NCBI RefSeq assembly: GCF_014637405.1
Contig: NZ_BMEY01000003.1
Coordinates: 219,233 to 283,232 of the forward strand
Source of the DNA: Ornithinibacillus halotolerans
GTDB lineage: Bacteria; Bacillota; Bacilli; Bacillales; Amphibacillaceae
Length of the DNA stretch: 64,000 nucleotides
Reading direction: 5' to 3'
Within the stretch, counting starts at the first letter, position 1; each line of letters opens with the position of its first letter. Below are positions 23,979-33,672 of this stretch, piece by piece. The notes under the pieces are model-generated. The model was not told where the DNA came from. It searched no databases and saw nothing but the letters and a program-made list of their open reading frames with translations. Made by a program: the position numbers and the translations under genes.

Positions 23979-26495
23979 ATGGCAGGTTTTCTAAAAAAAT
24001 TATTCGATGGAAATAAAAGACAATTAAATCGGATTCAAACTATGGTTGAACAAATTGAATCATTAGAACCTGATATGGAAAAATTATCAGATGATCAATT
24101 GAAAGATAAAACAATTGAATTTAAAAATCGCTATGCAAATGGTGAGAGCTTAGATGACTTACTTGTCGAGGCTTATGCTGTTGTACGAGAAGCTTCAAAG
24201 CGTGTATTACATATGCGTCCATTTAAAGTCCAGTTAATGGGTGCGATTGTACTTCATGAAGGAAATATAGCTGAGATGAAAACGGGGGAAGGTAAAACAC
24301 TTGCCTCAACGATGCCAGCTTATTTAAATGCGATTTCTGGTGAAGGTGTTCACGTTATCACGGTAAACGATTACTTAGCAGACCGTGACTCTAAACAGAT
24401 GGGACAACTGTTTGAGTTTCTTGGATTAACGGTTGGGTTAAATACAAACGGTTTATCTAAAGAGGAAAAACGGGAAGCATATGAAGCAGATATTACGTAT
24501 GGTACGAATAATGAATTTGGTTTTGATTATTTAAGAGATAATATGGTTCTATATAAAGAGCAAATGGTGCAACGCAAATTGAACTTTGCAATTATTGATG
24601 AGGTTGACTCCATACTTATTGACGAAGCAAGAACACCTTTAATTATATCGGGTTCTGCTCAGAAATCAGCTACTTTATATACACAAGCTAATTCATTTGT
24701 AACTACATTAAAACGTGAAGTGGATTATACGTACGATGAAAAGACTAAAGGTACACAGCTTACAGAGGAAGGGATTAACAAAGCTGAGAAGTACTTTAAT
24801 ATAGAGAATTTATTTGATTTAAATCATGTTACCCTTACACATCATATTGGACAAGCATTGCGTGCTCATGTAGCGATGCAACGTGATACCGATTATGTCG
24901 TTGAAGAAGGTGAAGTGGTTATTGTTGACCAGTTTACTGGACGTTTAATGAAAGGACGTCGTTACAGTGATGGACTTCACCAAGCAATTGAAGCAAAAGA
25001 AGGACTGAAAATCCAGAATGAGAGTATGACCCTTGCTTCTATCACTTTCCAGAACCTATTCCGTATGTACAATAAACTTGCGGGGATGACAGGTACGGCT
25101 AAAACGGAAGAAGAAGAATTCCGAAGCATTTATAATATGAATGTTGTTGTAATTCCAACTAATAAACCGATTGCTCGTATGGATTACCCGGATAAGATTT
25201 ATAGTACAATGAACGGGAAATTTAGAGCTGTTGTTGAAGATATTAAGGAACGAAATAAAAAAGGACAACCAGTACTAGTTGGTACAGTAGCTGTTGAAAC
25301 TTCTGAATTAATTTCTCAATACTTGAAAAAAGCTGGCGTAAAGCATGATGTTCTAAATGCGAAAAACCACTATCGAGAAGCTGAAATCATCGAGCATGCA
25401 GGTCAAAAGGGTGCAGTTACAATTGCAACAAATATGGCAGGTCGTGGTACAGACATTAAACTTGGTGAAGGTGTGCTTGAACTAGGTGGTTTAGCAGTAA
25501 TTGGTACAGAGCGTCACGAGTCTAGACGTATTGATAATCAGTTACGTGGTCGTGCTGGACGTCAGGGAGATGTTGGGATGTCGCAATTCTATCTTTCCAT
25601 GGAAGATGAATTGATGCGTCGTTTCGGTTCAGATAACTTAAAAGCAATGATGGAAAAAATGGGAATGGATGACTCCCAACCGATTGTGAATAAATTTGTC
25701 TCACGAGCAGTAGAGTCTGCCCAAAGACGTGTGGAAGGTAATAACTATGATGCACGTAAGAATGTTTTAGCATATGATGATGTATTACGTGAACAACGTG
25801 AAATCATTTATAAGCAACGTTTTGAAGTAATTGATGCTGAAGGTAATCAACTTCGCACTATTATTGAAAATATGATTCAATCTTCGCTAGAACGTGTTGT
25901 TCAATCACATACACAAGATGAAGACGAACAAAACTGGGATTTACAAGCTATTGTTGAACATGTCAATGGTAACTTGTTAGATCAAGATTCCTTAACAATC
26001 GAAGACATCAAAGATAAAGAAACAGAAGAAATTTTAGAACTAGTTATGGAGAAAGTTCGTGCGAAATATGATGAGAAAGAAGAAGAACTTTCAGAAGAAC
26101 AAATTCGAGAGTTTGAAAAAGTAATTCTATTACGAACAGTAGATACGAAGTGGATGGACCACATTGACCAAATGGATCAACTACGACAAGGAATTCACTT
26201 ACGGGCATATGGTCAAAATGATCCATTAAGTGAATATCGTTTCGAAGGATTTGCTATGTTTGAAGGTATGGTTGAGAGTATTGAGGATGAAGTTGCTCGC
26301 TATATTATGAAAGCTCAAATCCGCGATAATCTAAAACGTCAGGCTGTAGCTAAAAATACACAAGCAGTATCAGGCGGTGGAGAAGAAAAGAAAAAAGTTC
26401 GTAAACCATATGTGAAAAAGGAAACAGTCGGAAGAAACGATCCTTGTCCATGTGGAAGTGGCAAAAAGTACAAAAACTGCCACGGAGCTAATTAA
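23979..26495 (+). CDS. secA: Preprotein translocase ATPase SecA
   Basis: 838 residues from ATG 23979 (GAGGAGCG upstream; B. subtilis 841). The in-frame ATG at 23904 would add a tail encoded inside the leader hairpins and lacks a ribosome binding site. SecA powers protein export through SecYEG. Motifs: Walker [25 protein letters not shown] (DEAD), [29 protein letters not shown]. The C-terminal zinc-binding tail [18 protein letters not shown] (SecB-type metal domain) is complete. Confidence 0.98.
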   Translation: MAGFLKKLFDGNKRQLNRIQTMVEQIESLEPDMEKLSDDQLKDKTIEFKNRYANGESLDDLLVEAYAVVREASKRVLHMRPFKVQLMGAIVLHEGNIAEMKTGEGKTLASTMPAYLNAISGEGVHVITVNDYLADRDSKQMGQLFEFLGLTVGLNTNGLSKEEKREAYEADITYGTNNEFGFDYLRDNMVLYKEQMVQRKLNFAIIDEVDSILIDEARTPLIISGSAQKSATLYTQANSFVTTLKREVDYTYDEKTKGTQLTEEGINKAEKYFNIENLFDLNHVTLTHHIGQALRAHVAMQRDTDYVVEEGEVVIVDQFTGRLMKGRRYSDGLHQAIEAKEGLKIQNESMTLASITFQNLFRMYNKLAGMTGTAKTEEEEFRSIYNMNVVVIPTNKPIARMDYPDKIYSTMNGKFRAVVEDIKERNKKGQPVLVGTVAVETSELISQYLKKAGVKHDVLNAKNHYREAEIIEHAGQKGAVTIATNMAGRGTDIKLGEGVLELGGLAVIGTERHESRRIDNQLRGRAGRQGDVGMSQFYLSMEDELMRRFGSDNLKAMMEKMGMDDSQPIVNKFVSRAVESAQRRVEGNNYDARKNVLAYDDVLREQREIIYKQRFEVIDAEGNQLRTIIENMIQSSLERVVQSHTQDEDEQNWDLQAIVEHVNGNLLDQDSLTIEDIKDKETEEILELVMEKVRAKYDEKEEELSEEQIREFEKVILLRTVDTKWMDHIDQMDQLRQGIHLRAYGQNDPLSEYRFEGFAMFEGMVESIEDEVARYIMKAQIRDNLKRQAVAKNTQAVSGGGEEKKKVRKPYVKKETVGRNDPCPCGSGKKYKNCHGAN

Positions 26496-26567
26496 AGGGT
26501 TTCAAGAAGTTCACTATTAAATAATTTCGCGTTTTATTAATGAAAATAATGAACAAATACCACACTA

Positions 26568-26685
26568 GCCCCGGAAATATACGGAGACTCCAGTGGGAGG
26601 ATAGGCTTCGGTAAGACCCCGCAGGAGCGATAGCTCTGAGGAGGCTTACCAGCCGCCCACGGAAAGCGTAGTATATTTCCGGGGC
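26568..26685. repeat. Short-form intergenic repeat with inverted arms, between secA and prfB
   Basis: GCCCCGGAAATATAC (26568-26582) and GTATATTTCCGGGGC (26671-26685) are perfectly inverted. The interior holds GACCCCGCAGGAGCG and the same CCAGCCGCCCACGG core as the copy at 1-72. The outer TGGGACAAAA-type ends of the two long copies are missing. It is GC-rich within AT-rich flanks. Confidence 0.82.
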
Positions 26686-26816
26686 GAGTTCTGTGCACTG
26701 ACTATAAAGAATAGTTTACTCTTGAATGACTTGATTTTTTCCAAATATTAAATAGTTATAAAACAGGTGCTTTAATTTATATTAGTTAAGCATAATAATT
26801 TATAGAGGTGAACAAG

Positions 26817-27915
26817 ATGGAATTTAGTGAAATAAAACATGAATTAGACCATATCAGCAAACGAATTACAGAATTTAGGGGGTCTCTTTGACTTAGATTC
26901 AAAGAAAGCGCGTATCCAAGAATTAGAACACGATATGACAGCACCAGGATTTTGGGATGACCAAAATGCTGCTCAAACTGTAATTAGTGAAGTAAATGGC
27001 TTGAAAAACTTTGTAAACAGCTTTGAAAATATTATCAATCAACACGAGGATTTAGAAGTAACATACGAATTAGCAAAAGAAGAAAACGACCGTGAATTAG
27101 TTGATGAATTAATTGAAGAACTCAGCAACTTAAAACAAGAAGTAAATGATTTTGAATTACAAATGTTATTAAGTGAGCCATATGATGCGAATAATGCTAT
27201 TTTAGAATTGCATCCTGGGGCAGGTGGGACCGAATCACAAGACTGGGCAAGTATGTTATTAAGAATGTATCAGCGTTGGGCAGAGCATCATAATTTCTCT
27301 GTTGAAACCCTAGATTACTTGCCAGGTGAAGAAGCGGGAGTAAAGAGTGTCACATTGCTAATTAAAGGACATAATGCGTACGGTTATTTAAAAGCAGAAA
27401 AAGGTGTGCACCGATTAGTACGAATTTCACCTTTTGATTCTTCTGGCCGTAGACATACTTCCTTTGTATCTTGTGACGTTACACCAGAAATGAGCGACGA
27501 CGTTGATATTGAAATCCGAAGTGAGGATATTAAGGTAGACACGTATCGAGCAAGTGGTGCAGGTGGTCAGCACGTCAATACAACTGATTCAGCAGTTAGA
27601 ATAACACATATACCAACGAACACAGTCGTTACATGTCAAAATGAACGTTCACAAATTAAGAATCGTGAAGCAGCAATGAAAATGTTAAAGTCAAAACTTT
27701 ACCAATTAGAGATCGAAAAACAACAACAGGAACTTGCGGAACTTCGTGGGGAGCAAAAGGAAATTGGCTGGGGTAGTCAAATCCGTTCCTATGTTTTCCA
27801 TCCATATTCCATGGTTAAAGACCATCGTACTAATGTTGAAATAGGAAATACAAATGCAGTGATGGATGGGGAAATAGATCCATTTATTGATGCATACTTA
27901 CGATCCCAACTATAA
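26817..27915 (+). CDS. prfB: Peptide chain release factor 2, with programmed +1 frameshift
   Basis: The gene starts at ATG 26817 (GAGGTG upstream). Codon 25 is an in-frame TGA (26889-26891); translation continues in the +1 frame to 27915, giving about 365 residues (B. subtilis 366). RF2 releases peptides at UGA and UAA. The domain with [15 protein letters not shown] contains the SPF tripeptide that reads the stop codon, and SGAGGQHVN holds the catalytic GGQ. Low RF2 favours frameshifting, so the gene controls itself. It should not be annotated as a pseudogene. Confidence 0.97.
26877..26892 (+). promoter_or_regulatory. Programmed +1 frameshift site of prfB
   Basis: AGGGGG (26877-26882) acts as an internal Shine-Dalgarno, 3 nt ahead of the slippery CTT TGA C (26886-26892). 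This is the classic RF2 recoding signal. Confidence 0.96.
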
Positions 27916-27923
27916 ATTTTTAA

Positions 27924-27963
27924 ATAAACCCGAATTGTGGTTAACGTATATTCGGGTTTATTT
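27924..27963 (+). terminator. Terminator after prfB
   Basis: ATAAACCCGAAT (27924-27935) pairs perfectly with ATTCGGGTTTAT (27950-27961), followed by TTGT. Confidence 0.88.
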
Positions 27964-28142
27964 GTATTTAACCAAATTTTTGCAACTACAATTTAAATTG
28001 CTAATTTTGTCAAAAAGTCCCAATAAGCTTGAAAACACTTGCACTCTCGCCAAAATATGGCAAATTTGTGGCTAGTATATTTCCTAAAAAAGGCTATACT
28101 AAAACTGATAGTAATTACACTTATGATTGGGGGATTTTTAAA

Positions 28143-28496
28143 ATGAAAAAATGGTTATTAGCTATTCTATTTGGTTCAGTTCTTGTACTAGCTGCATGTG
28201 GCGGCGATGATAACAATGGTGGAACTGATAACAATGCCGGCGGTAATGATAATGGTGGTGAAACTGCTTCTGTTGCTGAAGAAGTTTATGAAGCAAACTG
28301 TGCAGCATGTCATGGTGCTAACTTAGCTGGTGGTGCTGGTCCTAGTTTAGAAAAAATCGGTGCCGAATATTCTGTTGAAGAACTTAATGAGATCATTTCA
28401 AATGGAATCGAAGGGACTTCAATGCCTGGATTTGGTGATCGTTTATCCGAAGATGAAATCAACCAACTATCTGAATGGTTAGCTGCGAAAAAATAA
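28143..28496 (+). CDS. cccB: Lipoprotein cytochrome c-551
   Basis: 117 residues from ATG 28143 (TTGGGGGA upstream); the longer in-frame start at 28029 lacks a ribosome binding site. A lipoprotein signal peptide ends in VLAAC, so the mature protein is attached to the outer face of the membrane by Cys20. An Asn/Gly/Asp-rich linker leads to a small class I cytochrome c with one haem site CAACH and the axial Met in SMPGFGDRL. It carries electrons in the respiratory chain. Its place between prfB and ftsE is as in B. subtilis. Confidence 0.92.
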   Translation: MKKWLLAILFGSVLVLAACGGDDNNGGTDNNAGGNDNGGETASVAEEVYEANCAACHGANLAGGAGPSLEKIGAEYSVEELNEIISNGIEGTSMPGFGDRLSEDEINQLSEWLAAKK

Positions 28497-28512
28497 GCAT
28501 AAGGTTCAAAAG

Positions 28513-28552
28513 AAAAGCTTAGACTGCTAAACGGTTTAAGCTTTTTTTATTT
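28513..28552 (+). terminator. Terminator after cccB
   Basis: AAAAGCTTA (28513-28521) pairs with TAAGCTTTT (28537-28545), extended by T residues. Confidence 0.88.
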
Positions 28553-28757
28553 TTCAACTATTTAACTTATCACTTCTAATTCAACTCCTAATCATAAATA
28601 CCTACTTCTTTTTTTGCTAACCCTCGACATTTATCTTTATATTTCATCCCTTGAAATATAAATGTAATATAATTTTGTCTAAAAAAGCTGTTGAATGATG
28701 CTATAATGTAAGAGAAACTTGAACAAAATAAGACTTTTTAACTAAAGGTGATAAATA

Positions 28758-29444
28758 ATGATAACAATGAAAGATGTATATAAAACATATGATAATGGTG
28801 TAACTGCTCTAAACGGCATAAACGTTGAAATTGACCAAGGAGAATTCGTATATATTGTTGGTCCTAGTGGGGCTGGTAAATCATCATTTATTAAGTTGAT
28901 GTACCGAGAGATTAAACCAACTAAAGGAACCCTTTATTTAAATAATAAAGATGTAAGTCAAATAAAAGAAAAAGATGTGCCATTATTACGTAGAAATATT
29001 GGCGTGATTTTTCAGGACTTCCGTTTACTACCTAAACTATCAGTCTATGAAAATGTAGCATTTGCTCTTGAAGTTATTGAAGAATCACCACGTAACATAC
29101 GAAAACGTGTAATGGATGTTTTAGACCTAGTAGGGTTGAAAAACAAAGCACGATTCTTTCCGAGAGAATTATCCGGTGGTGAACAGCAACGTGTATCCAT
29201 TGCTAGAGCAATTGTCAATCGTCCGAAGATTGTTATTGCCGATGAGCCGACTGGTAATTTAGACCCGGAAACTTCATGGGAAATTATGCGTGTCTTTGAA
29301 CAAATAAATAATAGTGGTACGACAATCATTATGGCAACCCACAGTAAAGAAATCGTTAATACAATTAAAAAACGTGTTATCGCGATAGAAGATGGCTTAA
29401 TTGTACGAGATGAACATCGAGGTGATTACGGATATGAGAGCTAG
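28758..29444 (+). CDS. ftsE: Cell division ABC ATPase FtsE
   Basis: 228 residues, normal length. Walker A GPSGAGKSS (about 35-43), Q-loop FQDFRLLP, signature LSGGEQQRVSIARAI, Walker B VIADEPTGNLD and H-loop ATHS are intact. With FtsX it forms an ABC complex that switches cell-wall hydrolases on from inside the cell and, in B. subtilis, also influences entry into sporulation. An extended -10 element TGCTATAAT (28698-28706) lies upstream. The gene overlaps ftsX by 11 bp. Confidence 0.96.
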   Translation: MITMKDVYKTYDNGVTALNGINVEIDQGEFVYIVGPSGAGKSSFIKLMYREIKPTKGTLYLNNKDVSQIKEKDVPLLRRNIGVIFQDFRLLPKLSVYENVAFALEVIEESPRNIRKRVMDVLDLVGLKNKARFFPRELSGGEQQRVSIARAIVNRPKIVIADEPTGNLDPETSWEIMRVFEQINNSGTTIIMATHSKEIVNTIKKRVIAIEDGLIVRDEHRGDYGYES

Positions 29445-30327
29445 GACAATCAATAGGCATTTTCGTGAAGGTATAAAAAACATCTTTCGTAATGGCTGGA
29501 TGACTGTTGCATCAGTTGGTGCAGTAACAATGACGTTGATTTTAGTAGGGGCTTTTTTAGGCCTCATTCTAAACTTAAACCACATGGCTAAGAACATCGA
29601 AGAAGATGTTGTTATAAAAGCATTTATAGATTTAACTGCTGAAGAGGATCAAGTATTAACCCTCGGTAAAGAAATAGAAAAAATCTCAGGTGTTGAAAGT
29701 GTTATTTTTTCATCTAAGGATGAAGAGTTAGAAAGCTTAATTCAAAGTATGGGTGAAGGTGGAGAAGTCTGGCAGTTATATGAACAAGATAATCCATTAA
29801 ATCATGCGTACATTGTAAAAGCAGAGGATCCACATAATACCGAACAAATCGCTCAGAAAATTGTTAATTTAAAAGGCGTAGATTCGATTACTTATGGACA
29901 AGATGTAGCACAAAACTTGTTTAAATTTACTGATTATGCACGAACAATCGGAATTATCTTAGTAGCAGGTCTTGTTTTGACAGCAATTTTCTTAATTTCT
30001 AATACTATTAAATTAACGATTATGGCTAGAAGTCGAGAGATTGGAATTATGAAATTAGTAGGTGCAACTAATTCATTTATTAGGGGCCCATTCTTCGTGG
30101 AAGGACTGTTACTTGGAGTGCTAGGTTCGATTATTCCAATTGTTGCTGTACTTTCTCTTTATAAAGTTATTGAAAATAGTATAGTTGGGATGACTTCTAT
30201 CGGATTTGTTGAACTGTTACCATTCAATCCATTTGCATGGCAGCTTGCGTTAGTTATTTTAGTCGTAGGTGCAGGAATTGGTATATGGGGTAGTCTGATG
30301 AGTGTTCGTAAATTCTTAAAAGTATAA
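29434..30327 (+). CDS. ftsX: Cell division membrane protein FtsX
   Basis: 297 residues from ATG 29434, GAGGTG upstream inside ftsE. Topology: first membrane segment near 22-45, an extracellular domain (about 48-165) expected to contact the hydrolase, and three further membrane segments in the C-terminal half with the FtsX-type motif RSREIGIMKLVGATN. The M23 hydrolase gene two positions later is a plausible partner. A hairpin lies just after the stop codon. Confidence 0.95.
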   Translation: MRARTINRHFREGIKNIFRNGWMTVASVGAVTMTLILVGAFLGLILNLNHMAKNIEEDVVIKAFIDLTAEEDQVLTLGKEIEKISGVESVIFSSKDEELESLIQSMGEGGEVWQLYEQDNPLNHAYIVKAEDPHNTEQIAQKIVNLKGVDSITYGQDVAQNLFKFTDYARTIGIILVAGLVLTAIFLISNTIKLTIMARSREIGIMKLVGATNSFIRGPFFVEGLLLGVLGSIIPIVAVLSLYKVIENSIVGMTSIGFVELLPFNPFAWQLALVILVVGAGIGIWGSLMSVRKFLKV

Positions 30328-30334
30328 CTACTAA

Positions 30335-30362
30335 GCAGGAGGAGATAGGACTCTCCTCTTGC
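30335..30362 (+). terminator. Hairpin after ftsX
   Basis: GCAGGAGGAGA (30335-30345) pairs with TCTCCTCTTGC (30352-30362) with one wobble. No T run follows, so it may only reduce read-through into the hydrolase gene. Confidence 0.55.
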
Positions 30363-30420
30363 TCTTACATAATGCTAATGTACTAGTTTTATAGATGACT
30401 TGGAAAGGCAGGGGAATAAG

Positions 30421-31758
30421 GTGAAAAAAAGGGTTTGTATAATAGTATTAACAGTCCTATTAGCCTTTGGTCTTCTATCATTAGATTGGAATGAAGTATC
30501 GGCTCAATCTAAAGAAGACTTAGAGAAAGAAATCAAGGAACTAGAGAAGGATATAGAGAGTAATAAAGAAAAACAAAAAGAATTACAAGATAATAAAAGT
30601 GAAACGGAAATAAAAATTAAAGAAAATGAACAAAGACAGGAATCAGTACAAAGTCAAATTGATTCAATTGACCAACAATTAGCAGCAACTAAATCTTCTA
30701 TTCAAGTAAAACAAAATGAAATAGATGCAACTAATAATGAAATTGAAAATTTAAATGCACAAATTGATGAGTTAGCTGCAGAAATTGAACGTCTAGAAGA
30801 AGAGATTGACATATTGCTAGAACAAATTGTAAGCCGTGAATTATTATTAGCTGAAAGATTACGTTCTATTCAAAAAAATGGCGGAGCAATGAGGTACTTG
30901 GAAGTATTACTTGGTTCGAAAAGTTTCTCTGATTTTATTACAAGAGCAGCTGCTGTAAATATTATGATGGACCAAGACAAAACGATACTTGAGTCATTGG
31001 CAACAGATAAAAAGGAAGTTGAATCTAAAAAGAACTCCGTCGGAGAAAACAAAAAAAATATTGAAGCAAAACGTTCAGATGTGGAGAATAAAAAGATTGC
31101 TTTAGAAAGTCAGAAAGGTGAACTAGTTGCTCTAGAGAGTCAACTGGATCAACAAATGGCAGAGAGGCAGCGTCTCTTAGCTCAACTTGAAAAAGAGCAT
31201 GAACAGCTAGAAGAGTATAAATTTACTTTAGAAGATGAACAAGCCCTGTTACGTAAACAAGAGCAGGCAATTGCGAAGGCAAAGCAAGTTGCTGAAAATA
31301 ACTTAAGTCAATTTTCATCTGATACAAGTGTGAGTAGTTCTAATTTTATTTGGCCCGCTTCAGGAAGCCGGTCATCTAATTATGGGTATCGGGTAGACCC
31401 AATTACTTATCAAAGAAGCTACCACTTAGGAATAGATATAGCTGCTCCTACAGGTACACCTGTTTATGCTTCAACAAACGGTGTTGCAGTACGTGGAAAT
31501 CTTTCTAGTACTTACGGAAACCATATTTTAGTTGTAACGAAAATTGATGGTGTTGATTATACAACGCTTTATGCTCATTTAAGCGGGTTTGCTGTAGGGG
31601 ATGGAGAAGTTGTAAAACAAGGACAAGTAATAGGTTATATTGGTTCAACAGGACGTTCTACTGGTCCACATTTACATTTTGAAGTTCACCGAGGAGGGTG
31701 GAAAGGATTTTATCCACCAAACTCTAATAATGTAAATCCATTAAATTATCTTCCTTAA
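30421..31758 (+). CDS. Secreted M23 peptidase with long coiled coil (EnvC/PcsB-like architecture)
   Basis: 445 residues from GTG 30421 (AGGGG 8 nt upstream). A signal peptide ends near VSAQ (residue 29). Residues from about 30 to 300 are an almost continuous heptad-rich coiled coil broken by a hairpin tip (EVLLGSKSFSDFITRAAAVN), as in EnvC, PcsB and CwlO. A short linker leads to a C-terminal LytM/M23 domain with the zinc ligands in HLGIDIAAP and HLHFEVH plus TLYAHLS. It should be an extracellular murein endopeptidase controlled by FtsEX, encoded just upstream. In B. subtilis the FtsEX target is CwlO, which has an NlpC/P60 domain instead of M23. Confidence 0.88.
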   Translation: MKKRVCIIVLTVLLAFGLLSLDWNEVSAQSKEDLEKEIKELEKDIESNKEKQKELQDNKSETEIKIKENEQRQESVQSQIDSIDQQLAATKSSIQVKQNEIDATNNEIENLNAQIDELAAEIERLEEEIDILLEQIVSRELLLAERLRSIQKNGGAMRYLEVLLGSKSFSDFITRAAAVNIMMDQDKTILESLATDKKEVESKKNSVGENKKNIEAKRSDVENKKIALESQKGELVALESQLDQQMAERQRLLAQLEKEHEQLEEYKFTLEDEQALLRKQEQAIAKAKQVAENNLSQFSSDTSVSSSNFIWPASGSRSSNYGYRVDPITYQRSYHLGIDIAAPTGTPVYASTNGVAVRGNLSSTYGNHILVVTKIDGVDYTTLYAHLSGFAVGDGEVVKQGQVIGYIGSTGRSTGPHLHFEVHRGGWKGFYPPNSNNVNPLNYLP

Positions 31759-31768
31759 TTAACGGAAC

Positions 31769-31800
31769 AGGCATTACACATTCTGTGTGATGCCTTTTTA
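31769..31800 (+). terminator. Terminator after the M23 hydrolase gene
   Basis: AGGCATTACACA (31769-31780) pairs with TGTGTGATGCCT (31784-31795) with one wobble, followed by TTTTTA. Confidence 0.9.
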
Positions 31801-32029
31801 TTTCGGGTTTAAAATAAAAGTTTGGCGTTACGTCTCATTATTCGATATGATATTAGAATAAGTAGTTGTATCTAAACTGGAATGAGACATACTTTATCTA
31901 TAAATACAATACAGTATAGAATACACTAATTTATCCACCATAGCCGAATCGGTGTTCTAAATGAAGAATGCCACTATAATTTTTTGGATACATAGCAACT
32001 AAACATACAACTTATACTGGGGTGATAAA

Positions 32030-33514
32030 ATGAAAATAAGTAAGGTACAGTTAGCGCTCATTTTGATTGGTGCACTAGTTCTAGGTTTTGCAGGTGCATA
32101 CATTGGTGTTTCTATTGCCAATCCAGATCAAGCAGATCAAATTGTAGAAAATAACAATAACGATCCAATAAGGAACAATGACAATAATAGCCAGGAAGAT
32201 GAAGGATCAAATAATAATGAACCTCCACAATGGGCTAAAGTATCTCAAGCTTATAATTTAATTAAAGATAATTATTTAGAAGAAGTAGATGAACAACAAC
32301 TAATTGAAGGTGCGATAGAAGGCATGCTTCAAACATTAGGTGACCCATATAGCTCATACATGGATATTGAAACGATGAAGAACTTCAACGAACAAATCGA
32401 GTCTTCTTTTGAAGGTATTGGTGCTGAAGTTAGTATGGTAAATGGAATCGTTACGATAGTCGCCCCTATTAAGAATTCCCCAGCAGAAAAAGCTGGAATT
32501 AGACCGAATGACCAAGTATTAGAAGTAGATGGAGAGTCGTTAGAAGGATATAATTTAAATGAAGCTGTTTCAATAATTCGTGGCGAAAAGGGTACAGAAG
32601 TTATTCTTACGATCCAGCGTCAAGGGACTAGTGAGCCATTTGAAGTCTCCATAATACGAGATACTATTCCAATTGAAACAGTTTACTCTGAAATGCACAC
32701 GATTGACGGGAAGAAAACAGGTGTTATTGAAATTACCAATTTCTCTGAAACAACGTCTAAAGAATTTAATAATCAATTAAAAGACTTAGAAGATGATGGA
32801 ATGGAAGGGCTAATCATTGATGTTCGAGGTAACCCTGGTGGCTTATTAAGCGCTGTAGAAGAAGTATTAATGAATTTTATTCCAAAAGACATTCCGTATA
32901 TTCAAATTGAAGATGCTGATGGTAATAAATCTCCTTATTACTCCAAGCTGAATGAGAAAAAAGATTATCCAATTACTGTGTTAATTGATGAAGGAAGTGC
33001 ATCTGCATCAGAAATATTGGCAGTTGCAATGAAAGAAATCGGTTATCAAATTATTGGAAAGACATCCTTTGGAAAAGGGACTGTTCAACAAGCCGTTCCT
33101 TTAGGGGATGGAAGTACTATTAAATTAACTTTCTTTAAATGGCTGTCTCCTGAAGGAAATTGGATTCACGAAAAAGGTGTAGAACCGACAACTGAAGTAG
33201 AACAACCTAAGTATTATTACACCAATCCAGTTCAGATTGAAGACCCACTTAAGTTTAATGATACTGGAAATCAAGTAGAGAATATCCAAGTTATGTTAGA
33301 TGGATTAGGGTACGATGTTGATCGAACAGATGGATACTTTAGTGAAAAGACAGAAGAGGCTGTAAAACAATTCCAACAAGATAATGATTTATCGGCAACT
33401 GGTGTAGTGGACCAAGATACAGCTGGAACGTTAGAAGGAAAAGTGATTGAGAGAATCCGTAGTGGTGAAGATGATATACAACTAGAAAAAGCACTAGAAG
33501 AAATTTATAAATAA
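32030..33514 (+). CDS. ctpB: Carboxy-terminal processing protease CtpB
   Basis: 494 residues. One N-terminal membrane segment (about 8-28) anchors it outside the membrane; an Asn/Asp-rich linker follows. Domains in order: S41 N-terminal helical part with GDPYSSYMD, a PDZ domain (about 115-200, GIRPNDQVLEVDG), the S41 serine protease core with IIDVRGNPGGLL, the catalytic Ser in DEGSASASE (about 325) and Lys in TSFGKG (about 349), and a C-terminal peptidoglycan-binding domain (VKQFQQDNDL). In B. subtilis CtpB cleaves SpoIVFA during SigK activation. ATG 32030 follows GGGGTGA. Confidence 0.93.
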   Translation: MKISKVQLALILIGALVLGFAGAYIGVSIANPDQADQIVENNNNDPIRNNDNNSQEDEGSNNNEPPQWAKVSQAYNLIKDNYLEEVDEQQLIEGAIEGMLQTLGDPYSSYMDIETMKNFNEQIESSFEGIGAEVSMVNGIVTIVAPIKNSPAEKAGIRPNDQVLEVDGESLEGYNLNEAVSIIRGEKGTEVILTIQRQGTSEPFEVSIIRDTIPIETVYSEMHTIDGKKTGVIEITNFSETTSKEFNNQLKDLEDDGMEGLIIDVRGNPGGLLSAVEEVLMNFIPKDIPYIQIEDADGNKSPYYSKLNEKKDYPITVLIDEGSASASEILAVAMKEIGYQIIGKTSFGKGTVQQAVPLGDGSTIKLTFFKWLSPEGNWIHEKGVEPTTEVEQPKYYYTNPVQIEDPLKFNDTGNQVENIQVMLDGLGYDVDRTDGYFSEKTEEAVKQFQQDNDLSATGVVDQDTAGTLEGKVIERIRSGEDDIQLEKALEEIYK

Positions 33515-33515
33515 G

Positions 33516-33552
33516 AAAAAGGAATCCACATCATATTGTGGGTTCCTTTTTT
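33516..33552 (+). terminator. Terminator after ctpB
   Basis: AAAAAGGAATCCACA (33516-33530) pairs with TGTGGGTTCCTTTTTT (33537-33552). Confidence 0.93.
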
Positions 33553-33672
33553 ATTAATTTTAGGACAAAATATAATGTTTTATTGAAAAGCAGGAAAATA
33601 CTTCCCATTTGTCGAATAAATAAGGTTATAATTGCATTAGTGACGTTACTGCATGTTGGAAGGTGAATATAA

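Noticed and set aside
28029..28142. Upstream start adding 38 residues to cccB
   Set aside because: It would bury the lipoprotein signal peptide, and GGGGGA clearly serves ATG 28143.
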